A stretch of 8,629 nt of DNA, taken from the NCBI GenBank assembly GCA_016839385.1, contig JAEOUK010000496.1, forward strand, positions 1 through 8,629, read 5' to 3'. This document shows positions 1 through 5,725 of the stretch, in pieces. The translations under genes were made by a program, and so were the position numbers. Below the pieces are notes generated by a model. It was not told where the DNA came from and made no database searches. It worked only from the letters and a program-made list of their open reading frames with translations. The stretch's first letter is position 1; the number at the start of each line of letters is the position of its first letter. This DNA comes from Promethearchaeota archaeon. GTDB lineage: Archaea; Asgardarchaeota; Lokiarchaeia; Sigynarchaeales; MK-D1.

Positions 1-511
1 TAAAACACATTCCTTCAGAATTCATCGCAAAGGAAGTTCCTGGAAGTGCACCTGGATATGTATGTGAGAAAATTTCTATCCCATTTTCCAACTTAAGGTG
101 TAGGAAATAGGATGGATCGCTGTTAATATCATTAAAATCCTCATTATGCCCAAGAATTAATTCATTCGTGTTTTGGATAAAAAGATCGGTACATGTTTCA
201 AATTGCATAGTTTGATGATCAGCACTGTTAATGACCCACAGATCTCTAAAAGAAACCCCAGCACCGTCTGCATATCCAAGAATTTCTTCAACATACGATG
301 GAAATTTCTGTTTAGTTAGTCGTAAAATTTTTTCTAAATATGTGGGATTTTTACGATCTAAATCCCTTCGTTCTGAAAACCATATATTTTCAGGGATTAA
401 GGTATTTTTGATTTGAGATTTTACTTGTTGACCAATTTTATAACCTAATTCATACCCAGAGCCTTCTGCATGAATAATTGGCAGAAAAGAATTCAAAGAA
501 CTTATTTTCAA
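1..511 (-). CDS. Peptidase C45 / acyl-CoA:6-aminopenicillanate acyl-transferase family protein (5' part)
   Basis: The 170 visible residues match the N-terminal part of the C45 family of Ntn (N-terminal nucleophile) hydrolases, which cleave or form amide bonds after autocatalytic processing. Residues about 16-34 carry the usual Gly-rich opening (EGSGYELGYKIG). C107 in the stretch ETCTD fits the cleavage-generated nucleophile. It is followed at the expected distance by LGHNEDF (120-126), the family's G-x-N-x-D-W/F block, and by PGALPG and MNSEGM (153-168). There is no signal peptide, so it probably acts in the cytoplasm. The start is TTG at 511: the first in-frame ATG comes only at residue 102, and an in-frame TGA stands 9 bases upstream, inside the ribosome binding site. 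The C-terminal part is beyond the left edge. The family is well supported; the substrate is unknown (penicillin chemistry is not implied). Confidence 0.82.
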   Translation of the reverse strand, partial: MKISSLNSFLPIIHAEGSGYELGYKIGQQVKSQIKNTLIPENIWFSERRDLDRKNPTYLEKILRLTKQKFPSYVEEILGYADGAGVSFRDLWVINSADHQTMQFETCTDLFIQNTNELILGHNEDFNDINSDPSYFLHLKLENGIEIFSHTYPGALPGTSFAMNSEGMCF

Positions 512-747
512 AACTGGTCACCTTTATACTCAAAAATTAGAATTAATCCCAGTATTTGAACTTTTTTGCTAAAAAATGTAAGATGAAGCCCAAAATATAT
601 CAAGAGTTCCCAATAATTTCAAATAATTCGATTTGAGTATTTTAAATAAGTTTTATGCTTATAAAATCAAATCCCTCTATAATTTATAGATTTAGAGAGA
701 AAATGACAGATTATTTCAAGATATTATCAACAGATTTTCGTGCTATT
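512..747. other. Intergenic region, no gene seen
   Basis: This very AT-rich stretch lies between the C45-family gene start and the end of the degraded small gene, both on the minus strand. No open frame of useful length or RNA gene is visible. A 13-bp inverted repeat, CTATAATTTATAG, sits at 677-689, and several TATA-like words (for example around 590-600 and 658-667) could drive the C45-family gene, but none stands out as the promoter. Confidence 0.4.
518..523 (-). promoter_or_regulatory. Ribosome binding site deciding a TTG start
   Basis: On the minus strand AGGTGA lies six bases before TTG at 511. Its last three bases, TGA, are an in-frame stop for the downstream gene, so translation cannot begin further upstream. 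This fixes the TTG as the start of the C45-family gene. Confidence 0.7.
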
Positions 748-933
748 TTAGGGACCAGTCAAGATATCTGACTTATCTTCTATCGTTTGATCAAAGACAA
801 ATTCTCCTCAGCATCCCATAATTGCACTTTTTTGAACACAAATTCGTCGATCTGTTCGTAATTCCTCTGTGCGTTTCAATTTATGTTTGTTAGGACGTTT
901 ATTAAGTTTCCACAACCATAACTAAAATTTCAT
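748..933 (-). pseudogene. Degraded tandem paralog of the 62-aa small gene (two in-frame stops)
   Basis: Read from ATG at 933 to TAA at 748-750, this stretch aligns without a gap to the intact small gene at 993-1181. About 30 of 61 positions are identical, including LKR, TDR, AIMG, GE, FDQ and the terminal GP. Codon 4 is TAG and codon 42 is TGA; the intact copy has arginine at both. Roughly 11 of the shared residues use different synonymous codons, so the two copies diverged for some time as proteins before, or despite, acquiring the stops. The same length and near-identical end point support one ancestral gene. It starts 59 bases after the intact copy ends, on the same strand. Stop-codon recoding is the alternative but would need two different stop codons to be read through. 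Confidence 0.68.
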
Positions 934-992
934 AGTTTTCCCATATAGCTAATAATCGTTTTCCTATATTGTCTTGAAAATAAAATAAACTC

Positions 993-1181
993 TTAATTTG
1001 GTCCCATTGAATTATTGGATTTTCCTACCCCTGCTTGATCAAAATCTTGTTCTCCACGTGAACCCATTATAGCATCTTTATGTGCTAGAATATTTCTATC
1101 AGTTTGTAAATCTTGCACGCGTTTCAATTTTCGTTCCTTAAAGCGTTTTTTCAGTCTATAAGACCATAATCTTATTTTCAT
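993..1181 (-). CDS. Small basic protein of unrecognised family (62 aa)
   Basis: I do not recognise this protein. Its first half is strongly basic and likely helical (MKIRLWSYRLKKRF, then KLKRVQDLQTDR). The second half is Gly/Asn-rich (AIMGSRGEQDFDQAG, ending in SMGPN). There is no membrane segment, cysteine pair or known motif in this span. The open frame extends upstream to an ATG at 1295 (100 aa), but I chose ATG at 1181 for two reasons: similarity to the neighbouring degraded copy begins exactly there, and a TATA-like box lies 28-35 bases ahead, as for a short-leader archaeal transcript. No clear ribosome binding site is present. That a paralog sits next door and that synonymous differences accumulated between them are the main evidence that it is a real gene. 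Function is unknown; the basic half could bind nucleic acid, which is only a guess. Confidence 0.55.
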   Translation of the reverse strand: MKIRLWSYRLKKRFKERKLKRVQDLQTDRNILAHKDAIMGSRGEQDFDQAGVGKSNNSMGPN

Positions 1182-1208
1182 TTCTAAAAACCCAAATTTC
1201 TTATATCT

Positions 1209-1216
1209 ATTATAAA
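1209..1216 (-). promoter_or_regulatory. TATA-like box for the 62-aa small gene
   Basis: CTTTATAA on the minus strand lies about 30 bases ahead of the ATG at 1181. This is the spacing expected for an archaeal promoter with a leader of only a few bases, and it agrees with the absence of a clear ribosome binding site. Confidence 0.35.
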
Positions 1217-1295
1217 GAACGCAAATTACGATTAAATTAATATCTATTCCACTATTCCAGATTCTGATTTTCCTCCTAACCAATAAATGAAACAA

Positions 1296-1303
1296 TTATA
1301 AAG
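1296..1303 (+). promoter_or_regulatory. TATA-like box for the 176-aa orphan gene
   Basis: TTATAAAG lies about 65 bases ahead of the ATG at 1365. Initiation some 25 bases downstream would give a leader of roughly 35-40 bases that includes the GGAG ribosome binding site at 1353-1356. It is arranged back to back with the minus-strand box at 1209-1216. Confidence 0.35.
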
Positions 1304-1364
1304 CCAAATATTGAACATTACTGTGTTGAATAGATTTTAAAAACAAATAAATGGAGAATTCTAA

Positions 1365-1895
1365 ATGATTCGTGATGATGGATTTTATATAGCCACAAAA
1401 AAGTATCTGGTAGTGGATACCCCCGTGTTTGATGAAATCATGGAAGGAATCCAAATCTTACAATTTTTCTCCCATGATAATCAACAAAAAGGATCAGTGT
1501 TGTTAGCAGAATTTGGTATTTTGGAACCTCATCCAATGGAAATTAATGTGAAAGAACTGAGTGAAGAATTTCAATCTAACATCCAACATTTCTCAGAACA
1601 AGAAAAAGATGAAATTATATATAACATGGGTGATTCAGGAGAATTTCCTAAATGGTTCAATATACTAGAGTCGGAAATTTTTGAAAAAAGAAGAGATTCT
1701 AGTGATTTCCCTCGTATCTATAAAGGAAAATTTGCTATCGAAAACACTAATAAATTTTCTATGAACTTTGATAAAGAAAATGGCGTAGAATTCGATAATG
1801 CAGATGGAGAAATTGCAGATGAGAAAATAAGTTTAGTATATCATTATGGAAATAAAGATATGTTATCAATCTTTAAATTTGTAAAATTCAGTTAA
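1365..1895 (+). CDS. Hypothetical protein, 176 aa, acidic and soluble
   Basis: I do not recognise a family. The protein is rich in Asp and Glu, has no cysteine, no signal peptide and no membrane segment. The N-terminal third alternates hydrophobic strands (YIATKKYLVVDTPVF, then GSVLLAEFGIL). The middle (about 64-110) looks helical and charged. The C-terminal third again looks like beta strands (GKFAIE, KFSMNF, KISLVYHYG), suggesting a compact alpha/beta protein. A good ribosome binding site (GGAG, eight bases before ATG) and a TATA-like box support the start. It stands alone, between the divergent small gene and the thiolase operon, with 221 bases before the next gene, so context gives no function. 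Confidence 0.72.
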   Translation: MIRDDGFYIATKKYLVVDTPVFDEIMEGIQILQFFSHDNQQKGSVLLAEFGILEPHPMEINVKELSEEFQSNIQHFSEQEKDEIIYNMGDSGEFPKWFNILESEIFEKRRDSSDFPRIYKGKFAIENTNKFSMNFDKENGVEFDNADGEIADEKISLVYHYGNKDMLSIFKFVKFS

Positions 1896-1922
1896 AATAA
1901 CTTTTTGAAATCTCGATGTAAA

Positions 1923-1928
1923 TTTTTT
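1923..1928 (+). terminator. Possible oligo-T terminator of the orphan gene
   Basis: A run of six T lies 28 bases after the stop codon at 1893-1895, in an AT-rich setting and without a hairpin. Archaeal RNA polymerase can stop at such tracts, but this one is short, so support is weak. Confidence 0.3.
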
Positions 1929-1995
1929 ATCAAAACTTGTTAAATATTTTCTATTTTAACTCAAATTCTACGAATTAGTTAACAATTTGATGCAT

Positions 1996-2030
1996 TTCCC
2001 ATTTCTTTGAAATTCCCATTCGTTTCCCAA
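1996..2030 (+). repeat. Three TTCCCA direct repeats upstream of the thiolase operon
   Basis: TTCCCATT occurs at 1996-2003 and 2013-2020, and TTCCCAA at 2024-2030. The starts are 17 and 11 bases apart, and the last copy abuts the TATA-like AAAATATAA. The position just upstream of a TATA box suits an activator or regulator site, though short repeats in AT-rich DNA can also be chance. Confidence 0.35.
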
Positions 2031-2037
2031 AATATAA
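2029..2037 (+). promoter_or_regulatory. TATA-like box, thiolase/DUF35 operon
   Basis: AAAATATAA is the best TATA-like word in the 221-base gap before the operon. It would place initiation near 2060 and give a leader of about 55 bases. A second candidate, TTATTAAA near 2048-2055, would give a shorter leader. The choice between them is open. Confidence 0.35.
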
Positions 2038-2116
2038 CTGAAACACTTATTAAATCCGTGGATCAACTATTGTATGTTGAATTAATTCTACCAACAACGA
2101 ATTTTGTGAACTTAAA

Positions 2117-3337
2117 ATGAGAAAAGTAGTTGTTTTAGGCGTTGGTCATACAGACTTCAATGCAATCACTCCAGACATGGGATGGAAAGATTTCATGTAT
2201 GAAGCTTGTAACAAAGCCTATATGGACGCAGGTGTCGATCCACGTAAAAATGTTGATTCTTTCATCACTTGTGCAGAAGATTTCTATGAAGGTTTCTCTA
2301 TCTTTGATGAGTTCGTTCCAGATCAGATTGGAGCTCTTTTAAAACCTTGTTGTACTGTGTGTAGTGATGGAATTTACGGTTTAGGCACAGCGTATATGCA
2401 AATTAAAACGGGATATATGGATATCGTCTCGGTGGAAGCTCATAGTAAAGTCTCAGATCTTCTCACATACGGAGAGATACTGAACTTTGGGATGGATCCG
2501 GTGTTTGAACGACCCGTTGTAGGTTCTGCTGAACGTCCAAATTACAAGGAAGGACCAGTATGGCCTGAAGGTAGCCATGATTACATGGTAGGAAAATCCG
2601 ATGAGAAGGAACGAGTGCATCCCTATTTCTTAGCAGGCATGGAAATGCGACATTACTTGAAAAATACAGGAACTACCGAAGAACAATGTGCAAAAGTAGT
2701 TGTTAAAAATAAGAAAAACGCATTCTTGAACCCCTATGCAGATTATGAACTGAAAATAACTGTAGATGATGTTATGAAGTCGGATCCAGTTTTTACTCCT
2801 ATGAAGTATTACGATGTTGCTCCGATGGTCGATGGTGCGGTTTGTTTTGTATTGGGAACTGAGGAAAAAGCTAAAGAATTAGGAATCGAACCAATCTATT
2901 TGGATGGATTTGGATGGTCGTCTGAAACGCCTTGGTTCTCAAACCGAGGATTTAATGCCAAATATGCTTCAATGGCTGCAAAAATGGCATATAAAATGGC
3001 TGATATTGAAAATCCTGCAAAAGAAATTGACATCTTGGAAGTTGATGATAAGTATTCATATAAAGAACTGCAGCACCTGGAAGCAATCGGATATACTGAA
3101 AATGCCGCTAAATTGATAGATGAAGGAAAACTCTCAAATGTTAATGTATCTGGAGGAGCCCTTGGAGTAGGAAACTGTTTGGAAGCATCCGGACTACAGA
3201 AATCCCTTGAGATTGTGACTCAACTTCGAGGTCATGCAGGAAAACGACAATTGTCGGATCTTAATACCGGTCTTGCACAATCATGGCGTGGTGTTCCATC
3301 AGGAAGTGGAGCCGTCGCAATTTTTAGGAGGGGCTAA
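2117..3337 (+). CDS. Thiolase-fold protein, first of a paralogous pair (Cys kept, histidines lost)
   Basis: This 406-aa protein has the full two-domain thiolase fold of the SCP2/archaeal type. The opening KVVVLGVGHTDF, the CSDG block (82-85) followed by a helix and GYMDIVSVEAHSK (99-111), the VDGAVCFVLG strand (238-247) and VSGGALGVGNCLEASG (344-359) fall in family order. C82 sits where thiolases carry the acyl-accepting cysteine. The usual H-D-x-F block is V-D-D-K-Y (309-313), and the catalytic His of the G-H-P block is N353, so normal thiolysis chemistry is doubtful. The ribosome binding site is weak (GTGA, seven bases before ATG). The gene leads a four-gene operon and ends four bases before its paralog. 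A role in forming or cleaving a carbon-carbon bond in a CoA thioester, as one subunit of a heteromeric complex, is inferred. Confidence 0.85.
   Translation: MRKVVVLGVGHTDFNAITPDMGWKDFMYEACNKAYMDAGVDPRKNVDSFITCAEDFYEGFSIFDEFVPDQIGALLKPCCTVCSDGIYGLGTAYMQIKTGYMDIVSVEAHSKVSDLLTYGEILNFGMDPVFERPVVGSAERPNYKEGPVWPEGSHDYMVGKSDEKERVHPYFLAGMEMRHYLKNTGTTEEQCAKVVVKNKKNAFLNPYADYELKITVDDVMKSDPVFTPMKYYDVAPMVDGAVCFVLGTEEKAKELGIEPIYLDGFGWSSETPWFSNRGFNAKYASMAAKMAYKMADIENPAKEIDILEVDDKYSYKELQHLEAIGYTENAAKLIDEGKLSNVNVSGGALGVGNCLEASGLQKSLEIVTQLRGHAGKRQLSDLNTGLAQSWRGVPSGSGAVAIFRRG
3326..3333 (+). promoter_or_regulatory. Ribosome binding site of the second thiolase gene
   Basis: AGGAGGGG lies in the last codons of the first thiolase gene, eight bases before ATG at 3342. 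It picks that ATG over an in-frame ATG at 3234 that would add 36 residues unrelated to thiolases. Confidence 0.85.
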
Positions 3338-3341
3338 AAAA

Positions 3342-4505
3342 ATGAAGAAAACATATGTATTGGGTGCTGGAATGACGTTATTTAGACGTCATTTACTCGA
3401 GAATGGAAAAGAGTTATCTTTTATGGCAGCTAAAATGGCGATGGAAGATGCCGGGATTACTAGAAAGGATATTGATATGGTTGTAATGGGTACAGCTCCA
3501 GATGCTTTTGATGGTATTCATATGAAAGGAGATAATTTATTAGATGGAGCAGGTGGAGTAAATAAACCATATGTTAGAGTATTTAATGGGGGAGGAACAG
3601 GAGTATTTGGACCAATTGCAGGATGGTGGCATGTAGCATCGGGAGTAGCAGACGTTTGTATGGTCATTTGCGAAGAAAAGATGGGAAATTGCTATCCACA
3701 CCCCCAAACGGCATTTCAACATATTTGGGATCCAATCATCGATCGACCACTTCATCCAAACCTTGTATGGTTGTTTGCTATGGAAATGAACCGGTATATG
3801 ACAGTACACAATATCAAGAAAGAATGGATTGCAGAAGTTGCAGTAAAAAATAAGCGAAATGCTGTGGGTCATCCTTGTGCACAATTACCAGATGAAAAAA
3901 TCACAGTTGAAGATGTTTTAAATTCGGAGATCATGGCTTGGCCGGTCCAGAGATTAGATATTAGCCCACCCTCAGATGGTGCTGCAGCAATCATATTTGC
4001 TTCGGAGGATGTAGTTCATAAATATACAGATGAACGGATTCGAGTTGCAGGAGTGGGATGGAATATTGATAGCACTATGTGGACTAATAGAGACCTATAT
4101 TTCCCACGGTACGTTGCTAATGCAGCTAAGATGTGTTACCAGAAAGCAGGAATAGAAGATCCTCGAAAAGATATCGATTTTGCAGAACCCTATGATCCAT
4201 TTGATTATAAGGAGTTGCACCACGCTGAAGGATTACTTTTATTCGATAAAGGTAAAGCTCCACTCGCAACTCATGAGGGTGTTACGCAAAGAGATGGGGA
4301 TCTTCCACTATGTCCAAGTGGTGGTTTGTTAGGTGTAGGAAATCCAATCGCCGCTACCATGGGTCAGAAAGTGTGTGAACTTTACTGGCAGCTAGCAGGC
4401 AAAGCAGGTAAAAGACAGGTCCCAAACGACCCAAAAGTCGGAGTTGGACAAGCTTGGGGTGATATCATGCAAATGGCCACCGTGATGGCTATGAGGAGGG
4501 ATTAA
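3342..4505 (+). CDS. Thiolase-fold protein, second of the pair (no catalytic triad)
   Basis: This 387-aa protein is a clear paralog of the preceding gene. Shared stretches include VKNK-R/K-NA, ITV-E/D-DV, the region leading to DYKELHHAEG, and GGLLGVGNP. All three standard catalytic positions are changed. The nucleophile segment reads R-V-F-N-G-G-G-T-G (79-87), putting glycine (about G84) where the cysteine should be. The H-D-x-F block is Y284-D-P-F. The G-H-P block is G333-N334-P335. Some thiolase homologues act as aldol-lyases (actinobacterial Ltp2) or as non-catalytic partners, and a tyrosine in the H-D-x-F position points in that direction without proving it. It probably forms a complex with the first thiolase and the DUF35 proteins encoded next. 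The gene ends one base before the next ATG and carries that gene's ribosome binding site (GAGGAGGG). Confidence 0.83.
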   Translation: MKKTYVLGAGMTLFRRHLLENGKELSFMAAKMAMEDAGITRKDIDMVVMGTAPDAFDGIHMKGDNLLDGAGGVNKPYVRVFNGGGTGVFGPIAGWWHVASGVADVCMVICEEKMGNCYPHPQTAFQHIWDPIIDRPLHPNLVWLFAMEMNRYMTVHNIKKEWIAEVAVKNKRNAVGHPCAQLPDEKITVEDVLNSEIMAWPVQRLDISPPSDGAAAIIFASEDVVHKYTDERIRVAGVGWNIDSTMWTNRDLYFPRYVANAAKMCYQKAGIEDPRKDIDFAEPYDPFDYKELHHAEGLLLFDKGKAPLATHEGVTQRDGDLPLCPSGGLLGVGNPIAATMGQKVCELYWQLAGKAGKRQVPNDPKVGVGQAWGDIMQMATVMAMRRD

Positions 4506-4506
4506 T

Positions 4507-5040
4507 ATGCCAAATGATAAGAAAGCATATCCACCTTACGCACCAGGAACTAAAGTTCCAGAGAAACACCTAGTAAATAAGGATGTCACTTATACCATGT
4601 GGCAACCAGAAGTACAATATTCATGGGCTTTAGGCAGAGCAAATGTAAAATTTCTGGAAGGTCTTAAGGAAGGAAAGATATACGGAATTAAATGTCACAC
4701 TTGTGATCGAATTCTTGTTCCACCTCGGATGTTCTGCGAGTACTGTTATGGACCTACAGAGGGATGGGTAGAACTTCCTGATATAGGTGTAATCGAAACA
4801 TTCTCAGTATCCTATTTAGATCCAAACGCCGCAAGAATCGAAGAACCAATTCTGATTGGAGTTATAGACTTAGATGGGGCACCAGAACATCATGGTTTTA
4901 TGCACTACTTTGGCGAAATGACAAAGGACGAGATACACATCGGTATGAAAGTAAAAGCTGTCTGGAAACCTAAGAAGGAACGGGAAGGAGCTATTACAGA
5001 CATCTTGTATTTCAAACCATTAAAGGTGGGAGGTAAATAA
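4507..5040 (+). CDS. DUF35 zinc-ribbon / OB-fold protein, 177 aa
   Basis: The protein has an N-terminal extension of about 60 residues, then a rubredoxin-like zinc ribbon with C63-x2-C66 and C77-x2-C80 around the typical VPPRMFCEYC segment, then an OB fold from about residue 86 to 170 (GVIETFSVSYLD, PILIGVIDLDG, GMKVKAVWKP, DILYFKP). Proteins of this family bind thiolases or HMG-CoA synthases and help move acyl-CoA intermediates; in archaeal acetoacetyl-CoA thiolase/HMG-CoA synthase complexes they act as a scaffold, and in bacterial systems (PhlB, BbsA) they pair with thiolase-fold partners. Its position directly behind two thiolase genes fits that role. The start has a strong ribosome binding site (GAGGAGGG, six bases upstream). 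It is paralogous to the interrupted gene that follows. Confidence 0.9.
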   Translation: MPNDKKAYPPYAPGTKVPEKHLVNKDVTYTMWQPEVQYSWALGRANVKFLEGLKEGKIYGIKCHTCDRILVPPRMFCEYCYGPTEGWVELPDIGVIETFSVSYLDPNAARIEEPILIGVIDLDGAPEHHGFMHYFGEMTKDEIHIGMKVKAVWKPKKEREGAITDILYFKPLKVGGK

Positions 5041-5041
5041 A

Positions 5042-5521
5042 ATGACATTTGGTGAAAAACAATCTAATCCCGAGCCAGAAGTTGGACTGGGATGGCGTGG
5101 TGATATGCAAGCGGATTATCTGTATCCAAATGGTGCAGCAGGAGATAGATTCTTTAAGAATCTGAAGGAAAAAGGAACTTTCCTTGCATGCACATGTCCC
5201 GAGTGTAAAACTACCTATCTTCCCCCACGTATTTACTGTGAGGATTGCTATATAGAAATTCCAGAAGGTTCATGGAAGGAAATAGCTCCTGAAGGTATCG
5301 TTAAAACTTTCACGGTTGCTTAATTGAATGCAGAAGGGGAAAAACTGGAGAAACCATGGGTTATGGGGCTAGTGGATATTCAAGGAACCGATGGTGCATG
5401 GTTAACCAAGCTCAAGGTGAAAGACCTGAAGAAGGATTACACTGGAGCAAAAGTTAAAGCTGTGCTTCGACCTAAAAACAAACGCGAAGGAACGATGAAG
5501 GATATCCTTTATTTTGAATAA
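5042..5521 (+). pseudogene. DUF35 zinc-ribbon / OB-fold gene interrupted by one in-frame TAA
   Basis: The frame opens at ATG 5042 behind a good ribosome binding site (GGGAGGT, seven bases upstream) and encodes 93 residues. It then meets TAA at 5321-5323 and continues in the same frame for 65 codons to TAA at 5519-5521. The first part holds the zinc ribbon (C52-x2-C55, C66-x2-C69, with LPPRIYCEDC) and the first OB strand (GIVKTFTVA). The second part holds the rest of the OB fold (WVMGLVDIQG, GAKVKAVLRP, DILYFE). In the intact paralog the residue at the stop is tyrosine, so a TAT or TAC to TAA change explains it. The downstream half shows no decay, so the stop is recent, a sequencing error, or bypassed. 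TTG follows the stop directly and could restart translation, but it has no ribosome binding site and the cut is inside the OB fold rather than between domains. Confidence 0.8.
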
Positions 5522-5529
5522 AAAACACA

Positions 5530-5551
5530 TTTTTTTCTTTTTTAATTTTTT
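5530..5551 (+). terminator. T-rich terminator of the thiolase/DUF35 operon
   Basis: Three T runs (seven, six and six long, separated by C and AA) begin nine bases after the operon's last stop codon. No hairpin precedes them. This is the usual form of an archaeal intrinsic terminator. Confidence 0.7.
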
Positions 5552-5621
5552 ATCTTAGATTTCTATGGACTAATGATTATCATAGTATCAATGATCGATA
5601 TTTTCCTGCAAGATAATTTGA

Positions 5622-5639
5622 ATTTTGTACGTACAAAAT
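5622..5639. promoter_or_regulatory. Perfect 18-bp palindrome, candidate operator upstream of the symporter
   Basis: ATTTTGTACGTACAAAAT is its own reverse complement over all 18 bases. It lies eight bases upstream of the TATA-like box of the symporter gene, where an activator or repressor dimer could contact the transcription factor B region. The ribbon-helix-helix protein encoded downstream is the nearest candidate to bind it. Confidence 0.6.
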
Positions 5640-5647
5640 CATATAAT

Positions 5648-5658
5648 TTTATATATAA
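5648..5658 (+). promoter_or_regulatory. TATA box of the symporter gene
   Basis: TTTATATATAA is the strongest TATA-like word in the window. Initiation about 25 bases from its centre would fall near 5680, giving a leader of about 45 bases that carries the GAGG ribosome binding site at 5716-5719. Confidence 0.6.
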
Positions 5659-5664
5659 CGTCGG

Positions 5665-5678
5665 ACAACAAGTGTTGT
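5665..5678. promoter_or_regulatory. Inverted repeat between TATA box and start site
   Basis: ACAACA and TGTTGT form perfect six-base arms around AG. The site lies between the TATA box and the predicted transcription start, the classic place for an archaeal repressor that blocks polymerase recruitment. Confidence 0.45.
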
Positions 5679-5681
5679 ATT

Positions 5682-5696
5682 GATATTTAGAATATC
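5682..5696. promoter_or_regulatory. Inverted repeat at the predicted transcription start
   Basis: GATATT and AATATC form perfect six-base arms around TAG, four bases after the previous repeat. GATATTC, the right arm plus one spacer base read on the minus strand, also occurs at 7206-7212 before the ribbon-helix-helix gene, which is suggestive but short. Confidence 0.4.
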
Positions 5697-5725
5697 GCAC
5701 TATGTGTTAATTTCAGAGGTTGCCT

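Noticed and set aside
231..416. Plus-strand open frame of 61 codons
   Set aside because: It is antisense to the C45-family gene, whose motifs are clear on the other strand.
748..933. Pyrrolysine/selenocysteine-type recoding of the degraded small gene
   Set aside because: It needs both TAG and TGA to be read as sense in one short gene, TGA ends the symporter gene nearby, and no recoding element is visible.
1182..1295. N-terminal extension of the small minus-strand gene to ATG 1295 (100 aa in total)
   Set aside because: Similarity to the tandem copy begins exactly at ATG 1181, and a TATA-like box lies within the would-be extension.
3234..3341. Earlier ATG for the second thiolase, adding 36 residues
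   Set aside because: The extension overlaps the end of the first thiolase gene in another frame and has no thiolase similarity; a strong ribosome binding site selects ATG 3342.
3540..3884. Minus-strand open frame of 114 codons inside the second thiolase gene
   Set aside because: It is antisense to well-conserved thiolase coding sequence, with no start signal and no recognisable product.
5324..5521. Separate 65-aa gene starting at TTG after the stop
   Set aside because: It is the in-frame remainder of the DUF35 OB fold, has no ribosome binding site, and the break is not at a domain border; one interrupted gene is the simpler reading.
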